64,000 bases of DNA from Bolinopsis microptera (Eukaryota > Ctenophora > Tentaculata > Lobata > Bolinopsidae). The notes below the pieces were generated by a model. It saw nothing but the letters and a program-made list of their open reading frames with translations. It had not been told where the DNA came from and did no database searches. The position numbers and the translations under genes are program-made. The stretch is from the NCBI RefSeq assembly GCF_026151205.1, contig NC_087083.1, positions 8,305,460-8,369,459 on the forward strand. The letters run 5' to 3'. Positions 33,501-40,851 of the stretch are shown piece by piece. Numbering within the stretch: position 1 is the first letter of the stretch; every line of letters starts with the position of its first letter.

Positions 33501-34589
33501 TGAAGCAGGAGTAGATGCAGGCGTATCAGGCGCAGGTGCAGCATGAGCTGGTTCAGGTGCAGCAGATGGAACATGTGCAGGAGACGGTGGAGGTGCAGAA
33601 GGAGCAGGTGCAGGAGGAGCAGTAGCAGAAGGAGCGGTATGTGCAGCAGGAGCAGGTGCAGCAGGTGCAGGAGAAGCAGGTGCAGGAGACGGTGGAGGTG
33701 CAAGAGAAGCAGGAGCAGGAGGAGCAGTAGCAGGAGGAGCAGGTACAGAAGGAGCAGGTGCAGCAGGTGCAGGAGAAGCAGGTGCAGCAGATGGAACACG
33801 TGCAGGAGACGGTGGAGGTGCAAGAGGAGCAGGAGCAGGAGGAGCAGTAGCAGGAGGAGCAGGTGCAGCAGGTGCAGAGGCAGGAGAAGTAGTAGATGGA
33901 AAATCACCCGGAGTTAAGTCCCACAAGCTATCAGACCGATCAGGAAATTGTAAGGGTAAAGGGGATGCAGGGATCAGTGAACTGTCTACCAAATAACGGA
34001 GATGAGTGGGGATACTAGCAAAACCATAAAAATAGCAGTGAATGTTAGCCTTTACAATTTTCTTAAACAAAATGTTACCTGTGTAGCTGAAATGTAAATT
34101 ATCCGTACGCTGGATGTAATTGAAAGCATCATTAGGAGTAATGTGAAAAGGGTTAGAAACTAATACAAAATTAAATTTATTACGTAAAGAAACCAATTCA
34201 GCGTTAAAAGCATTAATTTTAGAAAGAAAATGTGATCTTTCACACTTAGGATAATCAAAACGAGGCAAAACAATATTCACAAAAACAATAGCCTTAGGAA
34301 ACTTAAGATGCACACAATTCATGAGGTCAGTAAACATTTCTGCAAACGTAACACTATCACACGAACACCAACCTTTTATATTGTTAGTTCCCACCATGAC
34401 GTAGACAGCATCTATCTGCGGCAGTTTCCGAGGATTGATGTTGGTAACCTCGTCTGCCACGTGCTGGGTGTCCATACCACGATAAGGAAAAACATGTAGT
34501 CCACGGTATGATTTCGGATATAAACGTGTAGGTTCTTCGGGACGTTCGGAATTAATGTATTTAACCATTGAATCTCCTAGAACCACAAC
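24507..34589 (-). CDS. Helitron-like replicase polyprotein, main exon (SGNH - AlkB - repeats - Rep - PIF1 helicase - Cys-protease-like tail)
   Basis: This is one open frame of 3,360 codons. Residues about 1-200: SGNH hydrolase (GDSM, VGTNN, DNLH). About 235-385: Pro/Ala-rich linker. About 385-580: AlkB-like 2OG-Fe(II) dioxygenase with PYHKDD (His/Asp metal ligands, about 498 and 500), FHRIANG (distal His) and YRFSLTFR (2OG-binding Arg). About 585-1150: three repeat blocks. About 1340-1530: duplicated CANKCTFCPGFMENCPF module. About 1570-1750: DUF6570-like (CKRCNSYLKRGK, IIPFMKI, GPVVNVP). About 1875-2230: Helitron Rep with GRGSPHLHM (HUH) and NYVISYATK (two Tyr). About 2510-3000: PIF1 helicase with GAGGVGKS and IIIDEVSM. 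About 3180-3359: possible cysteine protease. Rolling-circle transposition is inferred. The frame continues upstream only through a splice acceptor (TTTGTTCAG). The lack of stops over 10 kb suggests recent activity. Confidence 0.92.
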   Translation of the reverse strand, partial: VVVLGDSMVKYINSERPEEPTRLYPKSYRGLHVFPYRGMDTQHVADEVTNINPRKLPQIDAVYVMVGTNNIKGWCSCDSVTFAEMFTDLMNCVHLKFPKAIVFVNIVLPRFDYPKCERSHFLSKINAFNAELVSLRNKFNFVLVSNPFHITPNDAFNYIQRTDNLHFSYTGNILFKKIVKANIHCYFYGFASIPTHLRYLVDSSLIPASPLPLQFPDRSDSLWDLTPGDFPSTTSPASAPAAPAPPATAPPAPAPLAPPPSPARVPSAAPASPAPAAPAPSVPAPPATAPPAPASLAPPPSPAPASPAPAAPAPAAHTAPSATAPPAPAPSAPPPSPAHVPSAAPEPAHAAPAPDTPASTPASPAPVHVPAAPAPAAPTPAPAPTSYISSRCPKWLRTRLAYYKDLLPVHIAKHVEELLLSKVKQGLFIRQGINSSQVLLFGKDRYVYNRATKHLNPIPIHSEPILQTILSIVNVTLSANFNSILVNFYKDSSAILPYHKDDERHLDKSAKIATLSIGATRFMDFATCKTNRPSFSQQLLSNSLFVMDPESQLAYFHRIANGSTSGVCQGYRFSLTFRTLKPRSIEGMSSSDPVSLKSSTLDKTEGVSSSGSVSLKPSTLDKTEGVSPSGPVSLKPSTLDKTDGVSSSDQNNRIHLSSSPTVLQTPIVPSVSHNPISTELCHLPLFLRIPAPFIRLTGCHRLPLLPCTPDMTEGAGVSSSLPHPVEPCTPDMTEGAGVSSSLHHPVEPCTPDMTEGAGVSSSLPHPVEPCTPDMTEGAGVSSSLPHPVEPCTPDMTEGAGVSSSLPHPVERCTPDMTERAGVSSSLPHPVEPCTPDMTEGAGVSSSSSVYAPSISYNVSNTTMQSRSLMYGGGRNNNPFIDNEAQDEEGHVSQESDNSHNCTASPHDRDNFIDDTELHESQEYRPYYDCRNGSFVESSTLLTPPTENDSYASTVKKKKETDSSTKHDTFSNMADKELQKEKDRYSARNRMRQHRAFMTSPQRSQHLQYDCHRKSQKRATMTTTELTKLQQNERSRMSQKRATMTTTELTKLQQNERSRMSQKRATMTTTELTKLQENERSRMSQKRATMTTTEFTKLQENERSRMSQKRATMPTTELTKLQQNERSRMSQKRATMPTTELTKLQQTERSRKSSTMASMTTPERNAKKEQKRLKEKTRRAAMTDEQKKMAKEKRRTRISLNKARNSTSQKMCSPVLLCQHSPTNMSGYKTQPTYSALFNHNHSRSPASSLKTAYSPQDISFHTVTVNRNNKVASPLNGYRTSSQSLPKLHSTPPHHSPSSYRAQVSTETNIDITLAAKSCLGSPSSSNTFSCQTPPKYTAQKSETDSHKSPVPTRLIPTLDWDFVRFPHGSKLLAEIELDCANKCTFCPGFMENCPFYHLQSVSLNQHFTTSSGRSACQSPPMEYSSLHNFFVEDQPEVPQRPISTLDWDFVCFPHGSKLLAEIELKCANKCTFCPGFMENCPFSHIQSVSPNQHVTASSEPSACRSPHIESSSLHNFSVENHPEVPPNASKASPVPLEHHSKSPPKLSFDPKTDNIVKTFRAKMREYPEYACIKCHKLFFREGVVKAKDTLKFKLNIPSVTKADNKWICKRCNSYLKRGKFSPIDVNEMFLASGDLPSSLQPNPTECRLVSQIIPFMKILSLPAGGQSCIKGPVVNVPIQPDRNCMQLPRKLSESGILAVRIKRKVEYKSVVMSDVVNPDKCITLLVWLKKNNPFYKNVVLSHDFIKQNYDGDKQFFDSYMNDDPVVVSMSILDLILSNVTNEGTYCDMPFESCIQKSDPAENIDDGKIPFMDFAPGQGSKPVPFLGNADYEALSFPDLFPLGKGHFNCSKRNDLIKKKLLPKLSLKDYAESKLYSKHRKYAQNPEYIFYMQNWIERDQLLSCIATHMRKGSRTMDGQIITAGLLRSYQCNMDQLQSNIDAYKFMKNMKGTPAYLQKIKNDGIAMVNQLGNFTWFLTFSFNDLVYSVPAILKLMGQEPTDELLSDISWFRKHELIKMDPVIAVRMFDRYVRKILSYLIEDQGVMGEALAHFGRNEFGGRGSPHLHMLLKVVGAPIPGESPIEEVIEFIDKYVTTHYPTLEEDPEVHKLIKLQLHSHTKKCQKGGKDICRFGFPKTLSEVTKIVFKEIKKMMTKKSKNNQKSADSEPKVEAPKLRSRDVIYKRKPGSENVNTYNRLLLLAIQGNMDVQICMSPWDVVNYVISYATKNEKEVCDALKDVIKNIDQPSNKNSKEALRQLGNTFLNSRSVSVQEAIFRCLPQLSLSHFKPSVLFIPSDMPGDRHGIVKPRSTLQQLPDDSEDVFHNSLLDKYLNRPDDLESICWAQFASLYVRLDRNVTSKNRHKVITLKSNLGQMIRRDSPQVIRSNKKSRTKQPEKYYYSKLCLYFPWRKEADLIGSFATYQESFAENVDAMKPNIKKFEQFDDETLQKMEAEIRQEIKDSLLDENKREVLDGRHLFNHPFEGIDISKEEEKSVFNVTYKEPIVSDEQYQQMVTSLNDKQRELFNIVDHHSSRVAQGHKVNQLLHFVSGAGGVGKSFLIKCMRSCISRKFPDSIIKPRVAVAASTGVAAALIDGQTVHQLLQLDCQEGGRIQPKPLNPKKKMQMRRFFQHVRYIIIDEVSMVGNTNLNQINSRLNEIFGVPPETTIFGGINVIFSGDLHQIPAVQQTMVFETKGIAALGPNIWKDSITFSELTDIVRAKGDSQFTELCHRLRVGEHTPEDIELLGSRVVEKQPKPAEIMDSMVIYPTNRQCNSHNQECIQELSKTSSIVNVVAQDRFSNEVFNKSSNFGDKVYDKMNKKPQDYTTDDVNKTAGLPTSLNIGPGARVMVRVNIDTPDKIVNGVTGTVHSFQLQNGKTVKDGSCSARDIRHVNVMFDDVNVGRTIKHHCDNFCANNCTKVGTVPIKPVEKEFISKKNSKTWLKRYQIPLVLSWACTVHKVQGLTLNKAYVFLAGASKGHSWQSGMAYTAISRLTSLLGLHFISFDPRQIRTSKKVVDEYARLRDVPKFCVVLQGNNVPAATCEEVLIMSPIPSDPITLPCSKPCSVSSSPHNTIITSPPVLKRHIPFSPLADLTKKHFKATSLYSPLSMMSPQPSTGLKRPLPNSPQVPASPLLSKHLKTTKSLSPLCNADVVNNPVMQIPTSYPQVISETVGRAHVIDFLGHPQSAETATLLQSLGFSVNASFANIQVNSSCGYIASRVISKLKSFLSTGQSWFNASLFDCNYWGASDFETDICALGNHALNISGTSPVFLSETNCLDLIPIYSLHFHNLLFIHRNDYLSNVEPPHSKSTFKARIIHLWDKFKSNAQVLPPTLFIVNTDDGHGVHWYTVILEIGSAHSPSHEL

Positions 34590-34763
34590 CTGAACAAAAT
34601 TGATTTGTCAATAATCGTGTAATGTAAAAACGTAAATAGAAGTACGAGTGTAAGTTGTAATAACTAATACTTTTACATCTGTTGGGGTTTACTGTACAAA
34701 AATTTAGAAAATGTGTCTAGACATGAACATATTATAGTAAAAGCATAACATTTAATTACTCAC
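34590..34763 (-). other. Predicted 174-nt GT-AG intron of the Helitron-like gene
   Basis: Donor GTGAGT follows GATAAGAAC, and the acceptor TTTTGTTCAG precedes GTTGTGGTTCTAGG. Both exon edges are phase 0, so the 2A leader exon reads straight into the SGNH domain. Without splicing both frames hit stops. Confidence 0.75.
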
Positions 34764-35198
34764 GTTCTTATCCGTATAGACGAACTCCTCAGGAGAGGAG
34801 CTGGCGGTGTTGCACTTAAACTGTACGGGTCCCGGGTTAGTTTCCACATCGCCTGATAGTATTAGGCACATCCTGGACCAAACAACAGTAGGAGACAAAT
34901 CACCAGCTATAGCGTTTACGACCAGTTGAAGAGCGAGGATGGCATGACTAGATGGCATTAGGCCAGCAACCTCGAGGTACTGCAACTGAGCGCTAGCTGC
35001 TTCAACTGTTGATGTCAAATAAATTAATTGAGCCAAAACCAGATTATAAATTAAATTTAATGTTGACATGATGTTAAGGTTGCAACAACTTTGAAAAATA
35101 AACTCCAAATAAAATTCAACACTCAACACAGCTCCTGAAGCCAAAACCAAGGTGTTCTGTGGTTGAAGGGCGACCACGAAAAGCTGTTGAGGGTTCAT
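34764..35198 (-). CDS. Leader exon of the Helitron-like gene, ending in a 2A ribosome-skipping motif
   Basis: 145 codons from ATG 35198. The first 115 residues are hydrophobic and Leu/Val/Ala-rich (for example STLNLIYNLVLAQLIYL), with no classic short signal peptide. Residues 116-124 are GDVETNPGP (34827-34853), preceded by MCLILS. This is the full 2A consensus, at which ribosomes release the chain after the Gly and resume at the Pro. 2A motifs are known in picornaviruses and in several animal and trypanosome non-LTR retrotransposons. Here it would free the replicase from the leader co-translationally, leaving the replicase with an N-terminal Pro. A candidate upstream acceptor (CTCTCTACACCCAG) lies 16 nt before the ATG. 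The role of the leader is unknown. Confidence 0.85.
34827..34853 (-). other. 2A peptide coding motif (GDVETNPGP)
   Basis: Exact match to D(V/I)ExNPGP. The predicted skip is between Gly123 and Pro124 of the leader. Confidence 0.9.
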
Positions 35199-35214
35199 TA
35201 GAACCGTCCACAGA

Positions 35215-35363
35215 CTGGGTGTAGAGAGCAGACGACCTATAAATAGGATTGCTATTTATTATACAATGATATCTTCAACAACCAATCTAATCGAGCACAG
35301 AAAAGCTCAAGGAAACGAAACGTCAGGTAGCAGATGTGCAATTTCAACCGTAAACGAACTCAC
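35215..35363 (-). other. Candidate 5'-leader intron upstream of the 2A exon
   Basis: Donor ATG|GTGAGT at 35363 and a polypyrimidine acceptor ending CACCCAG at 35215. Joining the frame that begins at 35634 across it gives an early stop (phase 1), so the upstream exon would be untranslated or a short upstream ORF. Confidence 0.4.
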
Positions 35364-35789
35364 CATAACCAACGAGAACTCCAGTGTTCATCGACGACGC
35401 AAACATCAGCACAACCAGGACAGAAGTAGCCGCTAAAGCTCCCCGCACGAAGAATGTTCTCGTGAAGGTGTAGAATGAGCTGACACCGTACTCAGAGTGC
35501 TTGTAAACAAACGTCAGTCGATTGAATAATAACCAAATGTGAACATTATGACAAAAGAAATATTGCACATTAACCAAACTCCTAGACGTAAAATCTATTG
35601 TAGGCAATATAGTACTTGGTTTCCAAAGTAACACAATACCATAGAAAACATATCAAAACATTCCAAGAAAAACCCTGTAGCAGCAACGTTTACCTCATCA
35701 AAACAAATATCATATTTTATTAAATTATCCGGTGCCAAGTCGGTGGAACATCCCAGCAGAAATAAAATGATTAACAATTTGTACTTCAT
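35364..35789 (-). other. Two small hydrophobic ORFs upstream of the Helitron-like gene
   Basis: Minus-strand frames 35789-35595 (MKYKLLIILFLLGCSTDLAP..., signal-peptide-like) and 35634-35344 (RTFFVRGALAATSVLVVLMF, membrane-helix-like, ending at the GTGAGT donor). Either may be a leader exon of the element or a chance ORF. No family is recognised. Confidence 0.3.
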
Positions 35790-36354
35790 TAAATTACGGT
35801 GAAAGGTTTGATAATTTAAATTGAAAAGAATGTAAACGTAACGTGGCGTGTAATTTGCGGAAAGGTTAAATTACGTTGCGGGATAATTAAACGGCATTAA
35901 CGTGACGTCACGCGAGTTCAAGTAGACCCATCGTCTGTAGGAAGTACATTGCATCTGTGGTTAAATTCTGCGCGCGCGCGCGGCTTTTTCGTTGCATAGT
36001 AACGAACGGAAGTAAGTAAGTAAGTAAGCAAGGAACACGACATATATTTGACCCACCTACTGCAATCTCCAAAATCCACGTTTTTCTGCAAAAACCTCCA
36101 TTCGTAACCTTCCACTTTATATTTTTTCAAAATGGTGGATGGAAAAAATTTTCACGCGTCTATGAAGAAATATTTAGTTCTGCGCGTAGTTTTTTGGTCA
36201 AATCTACGGCAAATTTTCGCCAATTTTGTTCATAGTTTCAAAATGTTATTTAGTAGACAAATTACTTTCGGACTACATCCATATTGTTTATTTAAGTCTA
36301 AAAGAAACAACATTTATTTGACTTCAAAATTGTTCAATCTGAATACGAGCTAAT
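35790..36354. other. Spacer, nothing recognised
   Basis: Contains a CG-alternating run (GCGCGCGCGCG, near 35970) and a short GTAA microsatellite at about 36011-36030. Confidence 0.5.
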
Positions 36355-36393
36355 TACGACGAAGGGAGGTCACAACACTGCGCGCAGGAGTGT
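36355..36393 (-). repeat. 39-bp motif, inverted partner of 4111-4149
   Basis: Exact reverse complement of the motif at 4111-4149 (TACGACGAAGGGAGGTCACA start). Confidence 0.8.
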
Positions 36394-36486
36394 ATAATTA
36401 AACTGAATCATTGCCTGATATAAACATAAGTGTTCATGATGGTTAAGTGAGCCGCACAAGCGCTTGCGTATTTGTGTCGATTTGGC

Positions 36487-36940
36487 TTGACAGATGTTAC
36501 TCGTCTAAATTTCTTCGAAGTAGCGCGCGCCGCTTTCTTCTCGAAATGGCAAGTGCTACGAAGTAGCACGCGCCGGGCCAGACCATTAACAATGGTCAAC
36601 AATTTGGCTAGTAGCGCTTGAATTGAGTAGGCAAAATACAATTTAGGTAAAATACAGTTTGTATTTTCCACGCAGACAACAAAAGAATCAACACATATTA
36701 AATTATAAATATTCAATAATTTCATTAATAATCATAATTAATCATTAAAAGTTGATTTGTAAAATCAAAAACGAAAAGCCGTAGTACGCTGAATGCGCGT
36801 GGCATTTTATCGGCAGCTGCCTAAATTGTTGACGGATATTACTCGTCTAAATTTCTTCGAAGTAGCGCGCGCCGCTTTCTTCTCGATGGCACGAGCTACG
36901 AAGTAGCGCGCGCCGGGCCAAATCATTAACAATGGTCAAC
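36487..36940. repeat. Two direct repeats of about 112 bp, each with an internal hairpin
   Basis: Copies at 36487-36600 and 36829-36940 share ACTCGTCTAAATTTCTTCGA, AGTAGCGCGCGCC, and end AACAATGGTCAAC. Within each copy the related segments CGAAGTAGCGCGCGCC recur on both sides of a short spacer. Confidence 0.85.
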
Positions 36941-37190
36941 CTAAACTGTAGCCGCTAACATCAGAGCGTCCGCGCGCGCCAAGTGCTTAGTGCTGGGGTG
37001 CATTCTCATTCAGTCACCGAAACAAAAATCAGATGTTTGCTTTTTCGCTTCGGCAACTGTTTGAACTCAATATTATATTATATTCGACTAATTATACTTT
37101 ATATAATGGTTTAAAAACAAAGTAAAAAGATTGTCCTCGATGGGCCGACATTCGCAACCGCGAAAAGTTTTGAGTACGACAAACGATTTA

Positions 37191-37270
37191 CCTGGGGACC
37201 TCAGGCTATTATGTTCATAAACATAATAAAGATTTGGCGGAATGACAGGCTGAGCGCGGCCCAGTAATTA
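37191..37270 (+). other. Recurrent structured motif copy
   Basis: TTACCTGGGGACCTCAGGCT, hairpin TTATGTTCATAAACATAA, then GGCGGAATGACAGGCTGAGC and GCCCAGTAATTA. The outer TTAC(C)TGGG/CCCAGTAA and inner CTCAG/CTGAG helices are complementary. Confidence 0.6.
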
Positions 37271-37339
37271 CTAATTCGCTCGCCCAAAAATTTTTTTGGT
37301 TTTTATGGTTTTGCAGCCATACAAAACGGTTTTACTTAT

Positions 37340-37420
37340 CTGAGGACCCCAGGCTATTATGTTCATTAACATATATAATAAAGATTTGGCAGAATGACAG
37401 GCTGAGCGCGGCCCAGTAAG
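37340..37420 (+). other. Recurrent structured motif copy
   Basis: Direct repeat of 37191-37270 with GGACCCCAGGCT in place of GGACCTCAGGCT and GGCAGAATGACAGGCTGAGC. The hairpin stem is retained (TTATGTTCATTAACATA). Confidence 0.6.
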
Positions 37421-37479
37421 GTTTTACAAAAACCCAAATCCCTTAACCTTAATATAACCTTATAATATAACCTTGTATT

Positions 37480-38214
37480 TAGTAGAGGCTCTTACGGGCA
37501 AAAAGACGTGTTTTCTGCTACGAGTTTAGAGACCTAACCGCTAATTGGAAACAATAGTATGATGTCTAAGGATCGATAATATGTTAAGAAGTATAAATTT
37601 GGCCTTATTAGTCACGTGCTATACCAATGCGCGTTTTAAACTTTGACAGTCTATTACTCTAAGGCAAATAGAGTAATTATATTCATATTTTGTCAGCAAT
37701 AAGATCACATTATTTTCTATTTGGTGTGAAAATATGTTATAGCTGTTTGAAATTTATGATGAACGCGCGGGTGCCAATTGATAACAACTAAATGCTTTTG
37801 CGCGTAGTGCGCGTCGAAAATTTGGCAAAAACGCTTGCGGAGTGACAATATTCAAACTTCGATAAAGTAAATCCATGCAAGTTTTGTTGATTTAATTCAA
37901 CTGCAAAAAATTATTCAAACTTCAAGCAAAAAAGTCAAAATTTTTACCACTTTTTTGGATTTTTACCCCAGAAAAAATCCATGCAAGTTTTGTCGACATG
38001 CCAACAAAATTAACTTGCTCAAAATATCAAAAAACATGGTTTTTTGGCTTATTTTTGGCCCAAAAATCGGTTTTTTGCGATTTTAGCCGAGAAAAATCAG
38101 TCCAATCATCTTAGAACTACTTTCAATCGATTCTACGGTCAAAAATACGTCTAGTAAGGTGTATCTGGGGTCCCTAGCGTATCGAGCAGACAATGCCCGT
38201 AAGAGCCTCTACTA
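37480..38214. mobile_element. TIR element of 735 bp, non-coding
   Basis: Perfect 21-bp inverted ends (TAGTAGAGGCTCTTACGGGC at 37480; complement ending 38214), with weaker pairing continuing inward to about 45 bp. The right half (37957-38214) is related to 38690-39410. No transposase is present. Confidence 0.85.
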
Positions 38215-38689
38215 ATTAGTCTAAGTTAGGAAAGAGATTGTTACATATATTACATATTATTCATTGTAGTTCACTCTCCTTGTAACTAGGAGTGTCTACC
38301 GTATTTATTTTAAGGGTTACTTTAACCAACAATTGCAATTTAAGTGTCATCATTTTGTAACCCTTAGTATTAGGAATAAATAAATGGCCGTTTGGCTCAT
38401 GGCTTAAAATCAAAAATAAGTAATTAAATGATTTCACAAATACTAACTAAACGGTTACAGTTCTAAGTAAATCTTAATCAATAAAGTATATACTTATAGA
38501 CGTGAGCATTATTGATCGCACTACGTACGTATAGTATGAGCATCCAGTATCCAGTATTAATTATTTTAGTACGGCTCCCTCCCTAGCGTATTGATGAGGT
38601 TACTGATAGCTCGAACCGGAGTCATTATTTAACAACTGCATGCAGTCTTTAACAGTCAGCAGCAGTTAGCAGCAGTAAGACCACCTGGC

Positions 38690-39418
38690 CTTTTGGGATT
38701 TTAACCCGGGGAAAACTTGGAATAATAGCTTAATTTTAATGCCAATATGTGCGGCTGTGTAAAATTCAGCTATCTTCATGCAAATTTCGCTGATACACCA
38801 ACGAAATTAACTTGCTCAAAAGTTCAAAAAACATGGTTTTTTTTGCGAGCGTGCTAAATCACTCTACACTTACAGTCGATCTTCGAGATTGTTCTAAAAG
38901 GGCCCCCGACGGTTGTAACCAACTTCAATCGATGTACATATTTTCGGACGCTGATTCCGAATCACCCCCATGACATAGGGTTAAAATGCTCCCCTGACGA
39001 GATATTGGCGAAAAACTGTCTCGATCACGTGATATGACCGTATAACTATAAGGAAGTTAGTCTAATTTTTCGTTAGGGTTAGGATTTCAGTATATGCTTT
39101 TGTTAAGGATTGGGTTAGGGTTAGGGTTGGGATCAGATAAGAGGGTCAGGGTTTCGAATAGTCGTTCAGGACCAGCTAGAGAACGGGTTGAAAAAGTCAC
39201 GTGATCGACAGTCGAGTGTAGAGTGATTAATTATCTTCCTTTTTTTGCTTATTTTTGGCCCATAAATCGGTTTATCGCAATTTTACCCGGGGAAACGCAG
39301 ACTTATCATTTCAAAACCAATTTTAATCGATTCCACGGTCAAAAATAAGTTTGGAAAGGTGTATATGGAGTCCCTAGCGTATCGAGCAGAAAATGTCCGT
39401 AAGAGTTTCTGCTATAAG
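38690..39418. repeat. Second, diverged copy of the 37480-38214 element's right half, split by a MITE
   Basis: Shares AACTTGCTCAAAA, TTATTTTTGGCCCA, GTCCCTAGCGTATCGAGCAG and a decayed end (TCCGTAAGAGTTTCTGCTA). Bases 38855-39230 interrupt it. Confidence 0.8.
38855..39230. mobile_element. MITE, copy 1, carrying TTAGGG-like repeats
   Basis: Inverted ends TAAATCACTCTACAC and GTGTAGAGTGATTAA. About 85% similar to 39579-39935 by eye. Contains GGGTTAGGGTTAGGGTTGGG near 39111. Confidence 0.9.
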
Positions 39419-39578
39419 AGTCACGGTCATGCTTGCCAGTACTGTGATATATTACTTTAAAGTTAAACAGTTAAAGCTTTAACTGATCCATCCCTTGATA
39501 AAGCGCGACATTTTTCTTTGAACCTCTTTTGCAAGTTCCAACAATTTAATGCATAGTAACAAAAAATCACGAGCGTGC

Positions 39579-39935
39579 TAAATCACTCTACAGTCGATCT
39601 TCGAGATTGTTCTAAAAGGGCCCCCGGTGGTTGTAACCAACTTCAATCGATGTATTTTCGGACGCTGATTCCGAATCACCCCCCATGACATAGGGTTAAA
39701 ATGCTCTCCTGACGAGATATTGGCGAAAAACTGTATCGATCACGTGATATGACCGTATAAGGAAGTTAGTCTAATTTCTCGTTAGGGTTAGGGTTTTAGC
39801 ATATTTTTTTGTTAAGGATTGGGCTAGGGTTAGGGTTATGATCAGATTAGAGGGTTAGGGTTTCGAAAAGTCGTTCAGAACCAGCTAGAGAACGGGTTAA
39901 AAAAGTCACGTGACAGTCGAGTGTAGAGTGATTAA
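39579..39935. mobile_element. MITE, copy 2, carrying TTAGGG-like repeats
   Basis: Same ends and core as copy 1. Contains GTTAGGGTTAGGGTTTTAG near 39781 and GGGCTAGGGTTAGGG near 39820. Confidence 0.9.
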
Positions 39936-40608
39936 TCATCATCCAAAAAATCACGTACTGATCGTTGTTAATCGCGTGATCATCACTGCCCGTTCTCAAT
40001 AATCAAGCATGAATTGGTGTGCAAGAAAGAAATTTATCGTGCTGAATGAAACTTTTAAAACAAAATGAATTTTCTTCGATGCAGTGTTCATCCAATCAGG
40101 AATCAGAAAAAGCGAAGATCTGCAAATCATGCCGATTTTATTGACCGCAAATGCAGCTAAGCAACTGTAGCTAAAACTCAAATCATTGATAATATGCAGT
40201 GCATGCCATTTTAAATTGTTTGATTTAATAAAAGGGCCGTTTAGCGTTGAAGATACAAATCCAAGGTACTGTTTTTGAATTTGTTAGATGCATTAATATT
40301 TTTCCTGAAATTTAGACCTTTTTATGTTCTAGAAACCCCCTCGGCGCGACCTTTATACCCCCTTTCCTATTTTATTTAGACTCATCAGAAGTCGTTCGAC
40401 AATGGAAGATAAAAGGAAACCCGTCCACTATATACTTTAATATAGGCAGTTTTAAACGAGACGCAATTGATGCTACCCAAATCTAAATGCTAAAGACTAT
40501 CTGCATATATGTAAAATCCGGATTGGAGTATTGTTTAATGTTTATGAGTCGCATGGTTGCAATGTATTGAGTATTCTGTGTAAAATTATATTTATACTGC
40601 ATATAGTA
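39936..40608. other. Spacer, nothing recognised
   Basis: No gene, repeat or RNA is supported. Confidence 0.5.
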
Positions 40609-40851
40609 TATATGGACACGTTCATTTGAGTTTGAGGATATTGGTAAACAAAAATAATAGCGTTTTCGACGATAGTGGCTTAATTGTGACATCTATTAAC
40701 CTAGCATGTTCAGAAGTTCTGAACATTAGCCACGTAACCCATACTCCCATATGCACCGCTCAGAAAGAAAATTTATTGTTGTTAGGCACTATAATGTTTA
40801 AATGTCACATTTTGTGTGACTTAGTTAACTGCAGCAGAAAAGTTTCATAAC

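Noticed and set aside
25246-33917. Plus-strand frames inside the Helitron-like gene (for example 25246-25668, 31155-31583, 32033-32503, 33543-33917)
   Set aside because: Antisense shadows of the long ORF. The repetitive ones mirror its in-frame repeats and the Pro/Ala linker.
35220-35250. TATA box (TATAAATAG) near the Helitron-like gene start
   Set aside because: It reads correctly on the plus strand, not toward the minus-strand gene. The minus-strand version (CTATTTATAGG) is too weak to call.
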